NCBI GenBank assembly: GCA_002440225.1
Contig: DJSH01000011.1
Span: forward strand, 24,016 to 35,538
Reading direction: 5' to 3'
DNA from: Candidatus Segatella violae
GTDB taxonomy: Bacteria > Bacteroidota > Bacteroidia > Bacteroidales > Bacteroidaceae
DNA: 11,523 nt
The notes under the pieces are model-generated. The model had not been told where the DNA came from and ran no database searches. It saw only the letters and a list, made by a program, of their open reading frames with translations. The position numbers were made by a program, and so were the translations under genes. Of this stretch, positions 1 through 5,890 are shown piece after piece. Every line of letters starts with the position of its first letter. Position 1 is the stretch's first letter.

Positions 1-219
1 AATTACGAAAAGGGCAAGTTCTCGGAGATTTGTTTCTCTTGGGATGAGGCAAGCCATAGCCTGAGCATCGCTCCTCGCAAGGGCAGCTTCAAGGGTATGC
101 TCCAGAACCGCAAGTTCCGTGTGGTGTTGGTTGGCGCTGATAGCGGAGTGGGCGACATGCCGATGAAAGCCAGCAAGACCGTGGAATATGGCGGAAAGGC
201 TTTGAAAGTACAATTATAG
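1..219 (+). CDS. GH31-family glycoside hydrolase, C-terminal fragment
   Basis: Only the last 72 codons and the TAG stop are in the window; the gene enters from the left edge in frame 1. The translation starts NYEKGKFSEICFSWDEA and contains APRKGSFKGML and RKFRVVLV. This pattern (EKG..s.i..sWdea...L.i..rkGsf.GML..R.FrvVlV) is typical of the C-terminal beta-sandwich (DUF5110-like) of GH31 alpha-xylosidases and alpha-glucosidases of Bacteroidales. Those enzymes are usually periplasmic or surface retaining glycosidases acting on alpha-linked glycans such as xyloglucan side chains. The catalytic barrel is outside the window, so substrate cannot be judged. The gene ends just before a clear terminator, so it is the last gene of its transcription unit. 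Family call is from memory of the motif pattern. Confidence 0.75.
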   Translation, partial: NYEKGKFSEICFSWDEASHSLSIAPRKGSFKGMLQNRKFRVVLVGADSGVGDMPMKASKTVEYGGKALKVQL

Positions 220-230
220 TTCAATCAAAA

Positions 231-274
231 ACAGCAATCATGGTGATGCTTACCACTATGATTACTGTTTTTTT
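231..274 (+). terminator. Rho-independent terminator of the GH31-like gene
   Basis: A stem of 15 paired positions (231-245 with 254-268, one C-A mismatch and one G-T wobble) with a short A/T-rich loop is followed by a run of seven T (268-274). It begins 12 bases after the TAG stop at 217-219, so it fits as the intrinsic terminator for the upstream gene. Confidence 0.8.
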
Positions 275-287
275 ATAGATGATTTTC

Positions 288-364
288 GGAAAAGTGTATT
301 TTTCTCTTGGCTATTTCATAGGAAAAGTGTATATTTGCACCATCAAAAACATAGGAAAAGTGTA
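288..364 (+). repeat. Triple direct repeat GGAAAAGTGTA with exact 33-bp period
   Basis: Identical 11-mers GGAAAAGTGTA occur at 288-298, 321-331 and 354-364, start-to-start 33 bp each time. Copies two and three share a longer match, CATAGGAAAAGTGTA. The intervening sequence differs, so this is not a simple tandem duplication. Copy two overlaps the -7 element of the promoter at 307-337, and copy three sits directly before the ATG at 368. Placement suggests binding sites or a composite promoter for the broken ATPase gene downstream; that role is inference. Confidence 0.8.
307..337 (+). promoter_or_regulatory. Bacteroidota-type promoter for the broken ATPase gene
   Basis: TTG at 307-309 and TATATTTG at 330-337 match the -33 (TTTG/TTG) and -7 (TAnnTTTG) elements used by the Bacteroidota primary sigma factor, with the expected 20-base spacer. 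Transcription would start around 343-346, leaving a leader of about 22-25 bases before the ATG at 368. The -7 element overlaps the second GGAAAAGTGTA repeat. Confidence 0.75.
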
Positions 365-367
365 ATT

Positions 368-448
368 ATGTTATTTAGAAAGATAGAGAAATACATCGTA
401 ACCCATTTAGAATCAGGGTCTGATAAGATTCTTTTCATATCTTCTTAG
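368..448 (+). pseudogene. N-terminal remnant of a DUF4143-type AAA+ ATPase
   Basis: An ATG at 368 opens a 26-codon frame starting MLFRKIEKYIVTHLESGSDK and ending TAG at 446-448. This is the characteristic beginning of a large Bacteroidales family of ATP-binding proteins (N-terminal AAA domain followed by DUF4143), where the next residues are normally a Walker A segment such as DGARQIGKS. Here the frame ends at ILFISS, directly before the P-loop, and the following 28 bases before the metallophosphoesterase stop hold no continuation in any frame that I can see. Promoter and start are intact, so most of the gene was apparently deleted. Full-length members are about 400-470 residues. The function of the family is poorly known. 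Alternative: a genuine 26-residue peptide gene, which I consider unlikely. Confidence 0.6.
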
Positions 449-476
449 ATAAGCAAGTTCTATATGGAACTATGCA

Positions 477-1688
477 TCAATGTTGCAACGTCAGCACCAC
501 GTATTCCGAACGAGTGCCGATGCGGAACTTGCCACCCCAAATGCCCATGCCCGAACTGACGTAGTACTGGGTATCGCCCTTGCGGAGTGGACCGAAGGCA
601 TCCTCGTAGATGGCATCGGTTATCCAGGAGATAGGCCACACTTGCCCGTGGTGGGTATGACCGCTGAACTGGAAGTCGATGCCGTTCTGCTCAGCCTCTT
701 CCAAATGGTAAGGTTGATGGTCGAGGAGGATAGTGAACTCCTTGCGCTTCTTCTTGTCCGAAACCATGGTCAAACTTCTGTTTCTCTCAGCTTGCCCGAT
801 AATCTCGGCGATTGACTTGCGATGCGGATTGCTTCGGTCATCCCGTCCGGTGATGGCGATATTGCCAATCTTCGCCACACTGTCACGGAGCAAATGGATG
901 CCAGCATCCCGATAGAACTGCTGTGCCTTAGGTTCACCACTATAGTATTCGTGATTGCCTAAGCAAGCATATACAGGGGCTTTCAGGCAATGGAACTCCT
1001 CCGCCACGTTCTCCTCCAAGAGAGGGCGCACACTGATGTCGATGATGTCGCCACCTATCAATATCAAGTCGGGATGTTCGGCGTTTATCAAGTCCACCCA
1101 TTTTTTGAACTCCGAACGTCGATTATGATAACCGAGGTGGAGGTCGCTCAGAAGCACAATCTTGGTTACTTTCTTTCCGAAGCTTCTAAGAGAATCGTTT
1201 TCGGCATCTTCCATCGAATCGTTTCCTTGGGCATCCATCGAGTCTTCTTCGAGCGAAATTACCTTATCGGTCTTGATTTCCAGCGGTTGTCTCACCTTAT
1301 TATAATAGTGGGCGTTTCCATATCCGAATATAGCGAGCATCACGGCGAACACGCCCAATGAAGTATATCCATTGCCGAAGAGCCAAGCTTTCGGGATGAG
1401 ATGCACGGCTCTTCCGAGGTCTAATACCAGGAATATCATCACGAGATAGAGCAACACGAAGATGGCTGAGTTTCCTATCTCATAAACCACCGATGCCACG
1501 TCGAGCGGCATCCTTTCGATTGCCCCCGAGAATCCGAGGAACATCGTGAGGAAACAAGCGAGGGCGATGCCCACGGCAGTCCATCGCCAAGGATTGCTCC
1601 AAGGCAACATCTGCCAAATATGCCAAAGCACATAGCTCAAGCCCACGATGGGCAACACGAAGAAAATTATCATCCACATTACTTTCAT
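477..1688 (-). CDS. Membrane-anchored calcineurin-like metallophosphoesterase (YkuE/YaeI-like)
   Basis: A protein of 403 residues. The N-terminal part has four hydrophobic segments (about 4-26, 37-56, 70-91, 108-126), then an acidic Ser/Asp-rich linker (about 145-168), then a catalytic domain. All hallmark blocks of the calcineurin-like phosphoesterase fold are present: SDLHLG (D182, H184), GGDIID (212-217), GNHEYY (244-247), DHQP (323-326) and GHTHHGQ (343-349). These ligands normally hold two metal ions and hydrolyse phosphodiesters or phosphomonoesters. Closest described relatives by layout are YkuE and the UDP-diacylglucosamine pyrophosphatase-like YaeI; the natural substrate is not known. 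I start at the ATG at 1688 (MKVMWM) rather than the in-frame ATG at 1748, because the likely -7 promoter element (1719-1726) lies between them and the longer start would add 20 non-hydrophobic-patterned residues. Monocistronic: the neighbours point away or are broken. Confidence 0.88.
   Translation of the reverse strand: MKVMWMIIFFVLPIVGLSYVLWHIWQMLPWSNPWRWTAVGIALACFLTMFLGFSGAIERMPLDVASVVYEIGNSAIFVLLYLVMIFLVLDLGRAVHLIPKAWLFGNGYTSLGVFAVMLAIFGYGNAHYYNKVRQPLEIKTDKVISLEEDSMDAQGNDSMEDAENDSLRSFGKKVTKIVLLSDLHLGYHNRRSEFKKWVDLINAEHPDLILIGGDIIDISVRPLLEENVAEEFHCLKAPVYACLGNHEYYSGEPKAQQFYRDAGIHLLRDSVAKIGNIAITGRDDRSNPHRKSIAEIIGQAERNRSLTMVSDKKKRKEFTILLDHQPYHLEEAEQNGIDFQFSGHTHHGQVWPISWITDAIYEDAFGPLRKGDTQYYVSSGMGIWGGKFRIGTRSEYVVLTLQH
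1192..1239 (-). repeat. 24-bp imperfect tandem repeat inside the phosphoesterase linker
   Basis: Two 24-base units (1192-1215 and 1216-1239) are adjacent and largely identical, with a partial third unit after 1239. In protein they read DSMEDAEN and DSMDAQGN followed or preceded by DS, an eight-residue acidic repeat in the linker between the membrane segments and the catalytic domain. Length is a multiple of three, so copy-number change would keep the frame and only alter linker length. Confidence 0.6.
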
Positions 1689-1718
1689 ACAAATCAGATT
1701 TTTTATTTTTATCGGCTG

Positions 1719-1726
1719 CAAAATTA
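1719..1726 (-). promoter_or_regulatory. -7 promoter element of the metallophosphoesterase gene
   Basis: On the minus strand this reads TAATTTTG, a full match to the Bacteroidota TAnnTTTG element, and is followed by GCAGCC. It is 31 bases upstream of the ATG at 1688. The -33 position (around 1747-1752) has only a weak TTTAC-like match. The element decides against the ATG at 1748 as the start. Confidence 0.55.
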
Positions 1727-1804
1727 CGAAGAATATTCCGAATCTCATGTAAACGAATTACTGAATTTCGCTAAAGAAGGGATACTCAAACATTTATAAA
1801 TGAC

Positions 1805-1831
1805 ATATTTGGAATAATTTGTTCCAAATAT
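1805..1831. promoter_or_regulatory. Perfect 10-bp palindrome, candidate operator
   Basis: ATATTTGGAA (1805-1814) and TTCCAAATAT (1822-1831) are perfect inverted repeats separated by seven bases. The right arm ends on the first base of the -33 TTTG (1831-1834) of the DUF1963 gene promoter. A 27-bp dyad with a 17-bp centre-to-centre arm distance fits a dimeric regulator binding on one DNA face; in this position it could repress, or activate from directly upstream. It is not followed by a T-run on either strand in a way that suggests a terminator. The regulator is not identified. Confidence 0.6.
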
Positions 1832-1862
1832 TTGGCAAATCAAAAATAAAGTCGTATTTTTG
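1831..1862 (+). promoter_or_regulatory. Promoter of the DUF1963/YwqG-like gene
   Basis: TTTG at 1831-1834 and TATTTTTG at 1855-1862 are full matches to the Bacteroidota -33 and -7 elements with exactly 20 bases between them. Transcription would start near 1868-1870, giving a leader of roughly 77-79 bases to the ATG at 1947. Confidence 0.8.
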
Positions 1863-1867
1863 CCACA

Positions 1868-1946
1868 ACGAATTCTCGAAGAGAAAATAACGGTAAGTTC
1901 AACCGTAAGGGAGAAATGGTAATGAAATGAGGTTTGACTAAAAATA
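1868..1946 (+). promoter_or_regulatory. Structured leader of the DUF1963 gene
   Basis: The leader contains two small hairpins: TTCTC/GAGAA (1873-1877 with 1881-1885) and ACGGT/ACCGT (1890-1894 with 1902-1906). A very short frame, ATG GTA ATG AAA TGA (1917-1931), follows a GGGAG sequence and ends 15 bases before the main ATG. This could be a minimal upstream ORF, but with only four codons it may be chance. No known riboswitch is recognised. Confidence 0.3.
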
Positions 1947-3191
1947 ATGAGTATGAAGAAATCGCAAATTGTTATCCTGCTGTTCTGCATCCTATTAATG
2001 GTGGCTTCGATTTTTCTGTTCTTTGTAACAGAAGGTCCAGATGCTGCAAAAATGAAAATAGCCTATCTCGGCTTTATAGCATTAATGTTGCATAGTTGCT
2101 ATCGTGTTTATCGGCACGGCAAGAGAAAAACGCAAAAAGCAGGGTTGGATGAAATGCAAGAGAGAGTGCAGTATGTGTATTCTCCCTTAGGAGTTTTGGG
2201 GGCTTTCTTCAATCCAAAGGAGATGCACTTCCGTACTTCTTTTTCTGTTTTTATCATTTTGGTGTTAGGACTTTTTGCACCACCAGCTTGGATGTGGAGT
2301 TTCATTTTGCTTCTTATTATTAGTAAAAGTCTTTTGCTTTTCCAATATTTTCGTTATTGGAAAGCTTATCATATGCTTGTGGAAACTGAGATGAATGAAG
2401 ATACATGCGATGAGTATTGCGAATTAAATGAAGATACCGTTCGTTTCTTTACCCAAGAACTTAAGGCACACGAACGTGATGCCGTACAAATATCTTTAGC
2501 TGATTCTGCGAATGCTCCATTAGAACTTGGAAAATCTAAATTTGGTGGTTGCCCAGACGTTCCTAATTCTTTCCAATGGCCTATGGACGATGATGGTCGT
2601 CCTCTCTCTTTATTGCTCCAGCTTAATTGCTCAGACTTGGCTCCTTATGACAAAGAACATATACTTCCTACTATGGGACATTTGTATTTCTTCTATGAGT
2701 TGAGCGTTCAGGATTGGAAAGAAACGGACGATAATGTTCGTGTGGTTTATAGTGAAGCGGCAAACTCGGAATTGCATCGGATGCCTTATCCAGACAAATT
2801 GGACGAAGATTGTTGTCTAAAGGAAGTTCCTTTGCAGTTTTCTTATAAGAAAAGCTATCCTACTTATGATGATTATATCAATTTGCCTTCTATTAATCAT
2901 GATAATATGGAGCCTGTAGAAGAATACGATGTGGCTTTGGAGAAATTGCAACCAGAAACGGATGGTGGGGATGTGGTCGGAACCATGTTGGGCTATGCCG
3001 ATATTATTCAAAACGGTATCGTCGATAATCTCGATGATAATGTGTTGTTGCTTCAAATCTTCTCTATTGAGTCAGAGAAAGTTGACGAACTGATGTTTGG
3101 CGATTGTGGAACGCTCTATTTCTATATATCTCGTAAAGATTTAAAGAACAAACGCTTTGATCGAGTGAAGTTTGATTGGCAATGTTATTGA
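1947..3191 (+). CDS. Membrane-anchored DUF1963 (YwqG-like) protein
   Basis: 414 residues. The N-terminal third is membrane-associated: hydrophobic segments at about 6-28 and 36-54, a basic loop (RHGKRKTQK), then two closely spaced segments within about 98-137. From about 180 to the end the protein matches the DUF1963/YwqG pattern: KFGGCPDVP..FQWP (198-212), GRPLSLLLQLN (217-227), GHLYFFYE (244-251) and a C-terminal block DCGTLYFYISRKDL....F..V. Such proteins are usually soluble, about 250-280 residues, and of unknown biochemical function; they are frequent in polymorphic-toxin immunity-like and accessory contexts. The four-TM extension makes this one unusual. Base composition is lower (about 35-47% GC in sampled lines) than the neighbouring phosphoesterase, suggesting an accessory gene. 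An ATG at 1953 is an equally possible start. It has its own promoter and a terminator, so it is a single-gene unit. Confidence 0.75.
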   Translation: MSMKKSQIVILLFCILLMVASIFLFFVTEGPDAAKMKIAYLGFIALMLHSCYRVYRHGKRKTQKAGLDEMQERVQYVYSPLGVLGAFFNPKEMHFRTSFSVFIILVLGLFAPPAWMWSFILLLIISKSLLLFQYFRYWKAYHMLVETEMNEDTCDEYCELNEDTVRFFTQELKAHERDAVQISLADSANAPLELGKSKFGGCPDVPNSFQWPMDDDGRPLSLLLQLNCSDLAPYDKEHILPTMGHLYFFYELSVQDWKETDDNVRVVYSEAANSELHRMPYPDKLDEDCCLKEVPLQFSYKKSYPTYDDYINLPSINHDNMEPVEEYDVALEKLQPETDGGDVVGTMLGYADIIQNGIVDNLDDNVLLLQIFSIESEKVDELMFGDCGTLYFYISRKDLKNKRFDRVKFDWQCY

Positions 3192-3204
3192 TTAATACAA
3201 CTAA

Positions 3205-3244
3205 AAATAGAGGGAGGAAGAAAATACTCTATTTCTTGTTTTTT
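3205..3244 (+). terminator. Terminator of the DUF1963 gene
   Basis: AAATAGAG (3205-3212) pairs perfectly with CTCTATTT (3227-3234) and is followed by CTTG and six T (3239-3244). It starts 14 bases after the stop codon at 3189-3191. Confidence 0.65.
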
Positions 3245-3271
3245 CGATGAGAACTTATGATTTCTTCCTCC
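3213..3271 (-). terminator. Overlapping 11-bp inverted repeat, probable terminator for the MFS gene
   Basis: GGAGGAAGAAA (3213-3223) and TTTCTTCCTCC (3261-3271) are perfect inverted repeats. Read on the minus strand the hairpin lies 18 bases after the MFS stop codon and is followed by CTCTATTTTTAG, a T-rich tail. The left arm lies in the loop of the plus-strand terminator, so the two structures compete in the convergent region. Confidence 0.5.
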
Positions 3272-3288
3272 TTTAGATTGTTGCTTAA

Positions 3289-4482
3289 TTAATGCCGCAA
3301 ATCTTTCTTCATCCCCTGCATTTTCAGCGTCTTGCAGAGCGGAAGGGTGAGGAGAAGACAAATCAAGGCACCGCTTAACATCACGATGCTCGATGTAATC
3401 TCCACCTTGCCAATGCCGACGATAGGGCTGGAGATGGCTCCTGCCACGAAGCCTGATGCACCGAAGATGGCACTGGCCGCACCTGCGTTCTGACGCTCGG
3501 CATCAAGGGCGGTTGCTGTAAGCCCAGGTTGCATCAGTCCGAAACTAATCATCATATAGATGTAGAACCCCATCACTACCACCAAGTGGGCATGTACGAA
3601 AAGACAGAACGAGAGGCAAACTGCGGCTATCATCATGTCGATGGCACCGCACTTCAACGCCGTGTTGGTGTGCTTGAACTGAGGACCAATACCGGCTCCG
3701 ATGCCGATGGTCAGGGCGTTCAGCGCAAAGCAAAGGCTGAAATGGAACGGCGACAAGCCATATACCTGTTGCAGGATGAATGGTGACGAACTGATGTAGG
3801 CGAAGAAGGTGAAGAAGCAAGCCATCTCAGCCAGTGTGCTCAACGAGAAGAGGCGATTGCGGAACACTCTAAACAGGTTGGCATACACCTGCATGATGCT
3901 CTTCTGTAATCTGTGTTCTGGAGTCAAGGTTTCCGGCAATCGCATGCTGCACCCCATCAAGATGATGCCGATGCCCAACAGGAGTCCGAATACGCCCTGC
4001 CAGTTGGTCACGCCAGCCATCAGTCCTCCCACCACAGGCGCACATACTGGGGCGATGCCATTGATGGAACCGAGAATCGCCATGAAGTTGGCAAGCTCCT
4101 TGCCACTAAACATATCCGTGCTCATGCTCTTCGAGATGACGATGCCACCGGCACCAGCCAAGCCTTGGAAGAGGCGCATCAGATTGAAAATGTAGATGTT
4201 AGGGGAAATAATACAGAGGATGGAGGCGATGGCGAACATCAGCATCGACCCCACCAAGATTTTCTTTCTGCCATACTTGTCGGTGAGCGGACCGATGAAA
4301 ACCTGTCCCACGGCAAGCCCCAGCATACCAGAGGTCAAGCTGAGCGAAGCCAAGGCGGGCGATGTGTGGAAAAACACCGACATCTCAGGCAATACAGGTA
4401 GATAAAAGTCTGTAACGAACGGACCGAAGGCTGTCAGCATGCCCAAGGTCGCAGGGATAAATACACCAATTTTTTTCTTCAT
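3289..4482 (-). CDS. MFS multidrug exporter, Bcr/CflA (DHA1) type
   Basis: 397 residues with about 12 hydrophobic segments, the usual size for a 12-TM major facilitator. MFS motif A is clear in loop 2-3 (GPLTDKYGRKK, 64-74), a motif B arginine sits in LMRLFQGLAGAGG (R103), and an antiporter motif C-like glycine/proline stretch runs through TM5 (GSINGIAPVCAPVVGG, 138-153). The TM1 region TAFGPFVTDFYLPVLPEM is typical of Bcr/CflA drug:proton antiporters, which export chloramphenicol, bicyclomycin or other small molecules across the inner membrane. Substrate cannot be deduced. It has its own promoter (4544-4575) and is convergent with the DUF1963 gene. The start ATG at 4482 is followed by Lys-Lys-Lys, common for the family. 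Confidence 0.88.
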   Translation of the reverse strand: MKKKIGVFIPATLGMLTAFGPFVTDFYLPVLPEMSVFFHTSPALASLSLTSGMLGLAVGQVFIGPLTDKYGRKKILVGSMLMFAIASILCIISPNIYIFNLMRLFQGLAGAGGIVISKSMSTDMFSGKELANFMAILGSINGIAPVCAPVVGGLMAGVTNWQGVFGLLLGIGIILMGCSMRLPETLTPEHRLQKSIMQVYANLFRVFRNRLFSLSTLAEMACFFTFFAYISSSPFILQQVYGLSPFHFSLCFALNALTIGIGAGIGPQFKHTNTALKCGAIDMMIAAVCLSFCLFVHAHLVVVMGFYIYMMISFGLMQPGLTATALDAERQNAGAASAIFGASGFVAGAISSPIVGIGKVEITSSIVMLSGALICLLLTLPLCKTLKMQGMKKDLRH

Positions 4483-4543
4483 ATTTCTGTTTTTTGCACT
4501 ATTTTGAATTTCTCTTATTACCGATTCTTCTTGAATTGCGATG

Positions 4544-4575
4544 CAAAATTACTCCGAATGTTTGAGCGTGGCAAA
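4544..4575 (-). promoter_or_regulatory. Promoter of the MFS exporter gene
   Basis: On the minus strand TTTG (4572-4575) is followed after 20 bases by TAATTTTG (4544-4551), full matches to the Bacteroidota -33 and -7 elements. The predicted start of transcription is about 55 bases before the ATG at 4482. Confidence 0.8.
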
Positions 4576-4728
4576 CATATTAACGAAGTTTATATAAGTA
4601 TCACAATTTGTGAAAAATGTTTTCGTTTATTGGGCGGATGGTTAAAATCTGCTAAACTTCATTTCTCTTATCTCTTGATATTCAGCAATGGTTTCCTCGG
4701 GGTAACTATCTTACCTCTCAGTGCCTTC

Positions 4729-4759
4729 TTGTAGGATTCTCATTTTTGTATTACCTTTG
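4729..4759 (+). promoter_or_regulatory. Promoter of the secreted MBL-like gene
   Basis: TTG (4729-4731) and TACCTTTG (4752-4759) match the Bacteroidota -33 and -7 elements with a 20-base spacer, followed by CACC. The leader to the ATG at 4806 is about 40 bases and A-rich, with no strong Shine-Dalgarno sequence. Between this and the MFS promoter (4576-4728) I see nothing convincing. Confidence 0.75.
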
Positions 4760-4805
4760 CACCGTCGAAAGATGGAAACATTAAAAAACAGAAGAATATA
4801 AAAAG

Positions 4806-5639
4806 ATGAAAAAGAATTTGATTGTTGCAGCGTTTGCCGTTTTGTCGGCAGTAGGTGCTTATGCACAGGGTAATTTTCAGACCGTGAAGGATAGCGCTTT
4901 CACGCTCCATATCTTCAATAGCGGTGATGTGATGGGCGATGCCAGCTACATCATCGAGACTCCTAAGAACCTCGTCACCATGGAGGAGCCTTTGTTCAAG
5001 AGCGGTGCCGAGGAGTTTGATGCCTACGTCAAGAAGTTGGGCAAGAAGGTGAATGCCCGCATCGTGGATTATCACGAGGGTGCCACCGGCAAGAATGCCA
5101 TCATGCAGCCAGAGGGCATGGCTAAGTTTATGCACGAGGGTGTGTATGATGCCATGATGAAAGGTTTCCAGCAGAACTTTGGCGATAAGATGGTGGCTCG
5201 TCCTACGGGCAAGGTGAAGGAAGTGAAGTTTGGCGATACCGTCAAGTTGAATGGTGTGGAATACACATTCAACCAGGGCCCAAAGAATGACTTCCCTGCT
5301 TCCAATATCTTGATTGGCAAGAAGTTCGTGCTCTTGCATTGGGCTCCAGCCATGGCTCACATGAATGCTTTGCAGTTGGCTAACCGAGCAGCTGTGGCTC
5401 AGGCTCTCGAAGGCTTGAAGGCAGCAAAGGCAACAGGTGCCGAGTACTTCTTGGGTGGTCATGGTGGTTTGGCAGAGAAGGATGCCATCGACTTCCAGAT
5501 CTCTTATTTGGAGAAGGTTCAGAACTTGCTTGAGAATTGCAAGAACGCCCCAACTTTCGTCGTGGCAATGAAGGGTACATTCCCTGGTTTGGCTGGCGAG
5601 CAAGGCTTGGAGGCTTTGGCGCAGAATCTTTACAAGTAA
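4806..5639 (+). CDS. Secreted metallo-beta-lactamase-fold-like protein with degenerate metal site
   Basis: 277 residues. Residues 1-20 form a classic signal peptide (MKK, hydrophobic core, AYA before QG), so the product is periplasmic or exported. The rest follows the order of an MBL-fold hydrolase: a GDASYIIET strand and an ETPKNLVTMEEPLF turn (45-64) where MBL proteins have YLI....viD, a segment at 85-95 (RIVDYHEGATG) where the metal-binding HxHxDH would be, a second repeat half with NDFPASNILIGKKFVLLHWAP (161-181) and a GGHGG (217-221) near the third-His position. Only H90 and H219 resemble ligands; the HxHxDH motif is not intact, so ordinary two-zinc hydrolysis is doubtful. Single gene with own promoter and terminator. 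The fold call is by motif order and is not certain; it could be another periplasmic alpha/beta protein. Confidence 0.55.
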   Translation: MKKNLIVAAFAVLSAVGAYAQGNFQTVKDSAFTLHIFNSGDVMGDASYIIETPKNLVTMEEPLFKSGAEEFDAYVKKLGKKVNARIVDYHEGATGKNAIMQPEGMAKFMHEGVYDAMMKGFQQNFGDKMVARPTGKVKEVKFGDTVKLNGVEYTFNQGPKNDFPASNILIGKKFVLLHWAPAMAHMNALQLANRAAVAQALEGLKAAKATGAEYFLGGHGGLAEKDAIDFQISYLEKVQNLLENCKNAPTFVVAMKGTFPGLAGEQGLEALAQNLYK

Positions 5640-5665
5640 TAATATCTCTATAAGTAATAATAACA

Positions 5666-5706
5666 AAAAGCATGGCATTCAGTAAAAGGCTGAATTCCAT
5701 GCTTTT
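5666..5706. terminator. Strong bidirectional terminator
   Basis: A 17-position stem (5666-5682 with 5690-5706) with a single mismatch encloses a seven-base loop. A/T-only ends give T-runs on both strands (CTTTTAC on plus, GCTTTTTG on minus), so it can end the plus-strand MBL-like gene (stop at 5637-5639) and the minus-strand res gene coming from the other side. Confidence 0.85.
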
Positions 5707-5744
5707 ACGTTCTATTATATCTTGTGCCGTTATATGTTTGTATT

Positions 5745-5799
5745 GCGAATTTTCATAGATTATCCTCAATAGCGTTGCGGATTTTCATAGAATATCCGC
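5745..5799. repeat. 32-bp-spaced direct repeat ending in a GCGGAT/ATCCGC hairpin
   Basis: 5745-5765 and 5777-5797 match at 19 of 21 positions (GCG[A/G]ATTTTCATAGA..). The second copy can fold: GCGGAT (5777-5782) pairs with ATCCGC (5794-5799), and TTC/GAA continue the stem after a T-T mismatch, leaving a three-base loop ATA. The first copy has lost this pairing. The arm GCGGAT..ATCCGC is the same as in the hairpins at 9105-9246, so it may be another member of that repeat family, lying about 90 bases beyond the res stop. The remainder of 5707-5890 shows no gene. Confidence 0.55.
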
Positions 5800-5890
5800 A
5801 GCATAGATATGATTATTTGTTGGAATATGCAAGCGTTTCTTTCTTTTTTTGATGAATATCTAAGATTCTTCAATATTTTTTCTATTAGAC

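Noticed and set aside
1689..1748. Longer phosphoesterase start at the ATG at 1748
   Set aside because: A TAATTTTG -7 element at 1719-1726 lies downstream of this ATG, so the transcript would not contain it.
3913..4401. Plus-strand open frames opposite the MFS gene
   Set aside because: They are antisense to clear MFS motifs A, B and C and read as low-quality His/Glu-rich sequence.
4470..4476. Run of seven T (A on the coding strand) near the MFS start as a phase-variation tract
   Set aside because: Seven bases encoding Lys-Lys codons is common in AT-biased starts and too short to support slippage switching.
4740..5678. A 312-codon minus-strand open frame opposite the MBL-like gene
   Set aside because: The plus strand has a promoter, signal peptide and terminator; the antisense product is Leu/His-rich with no recognisable domain.
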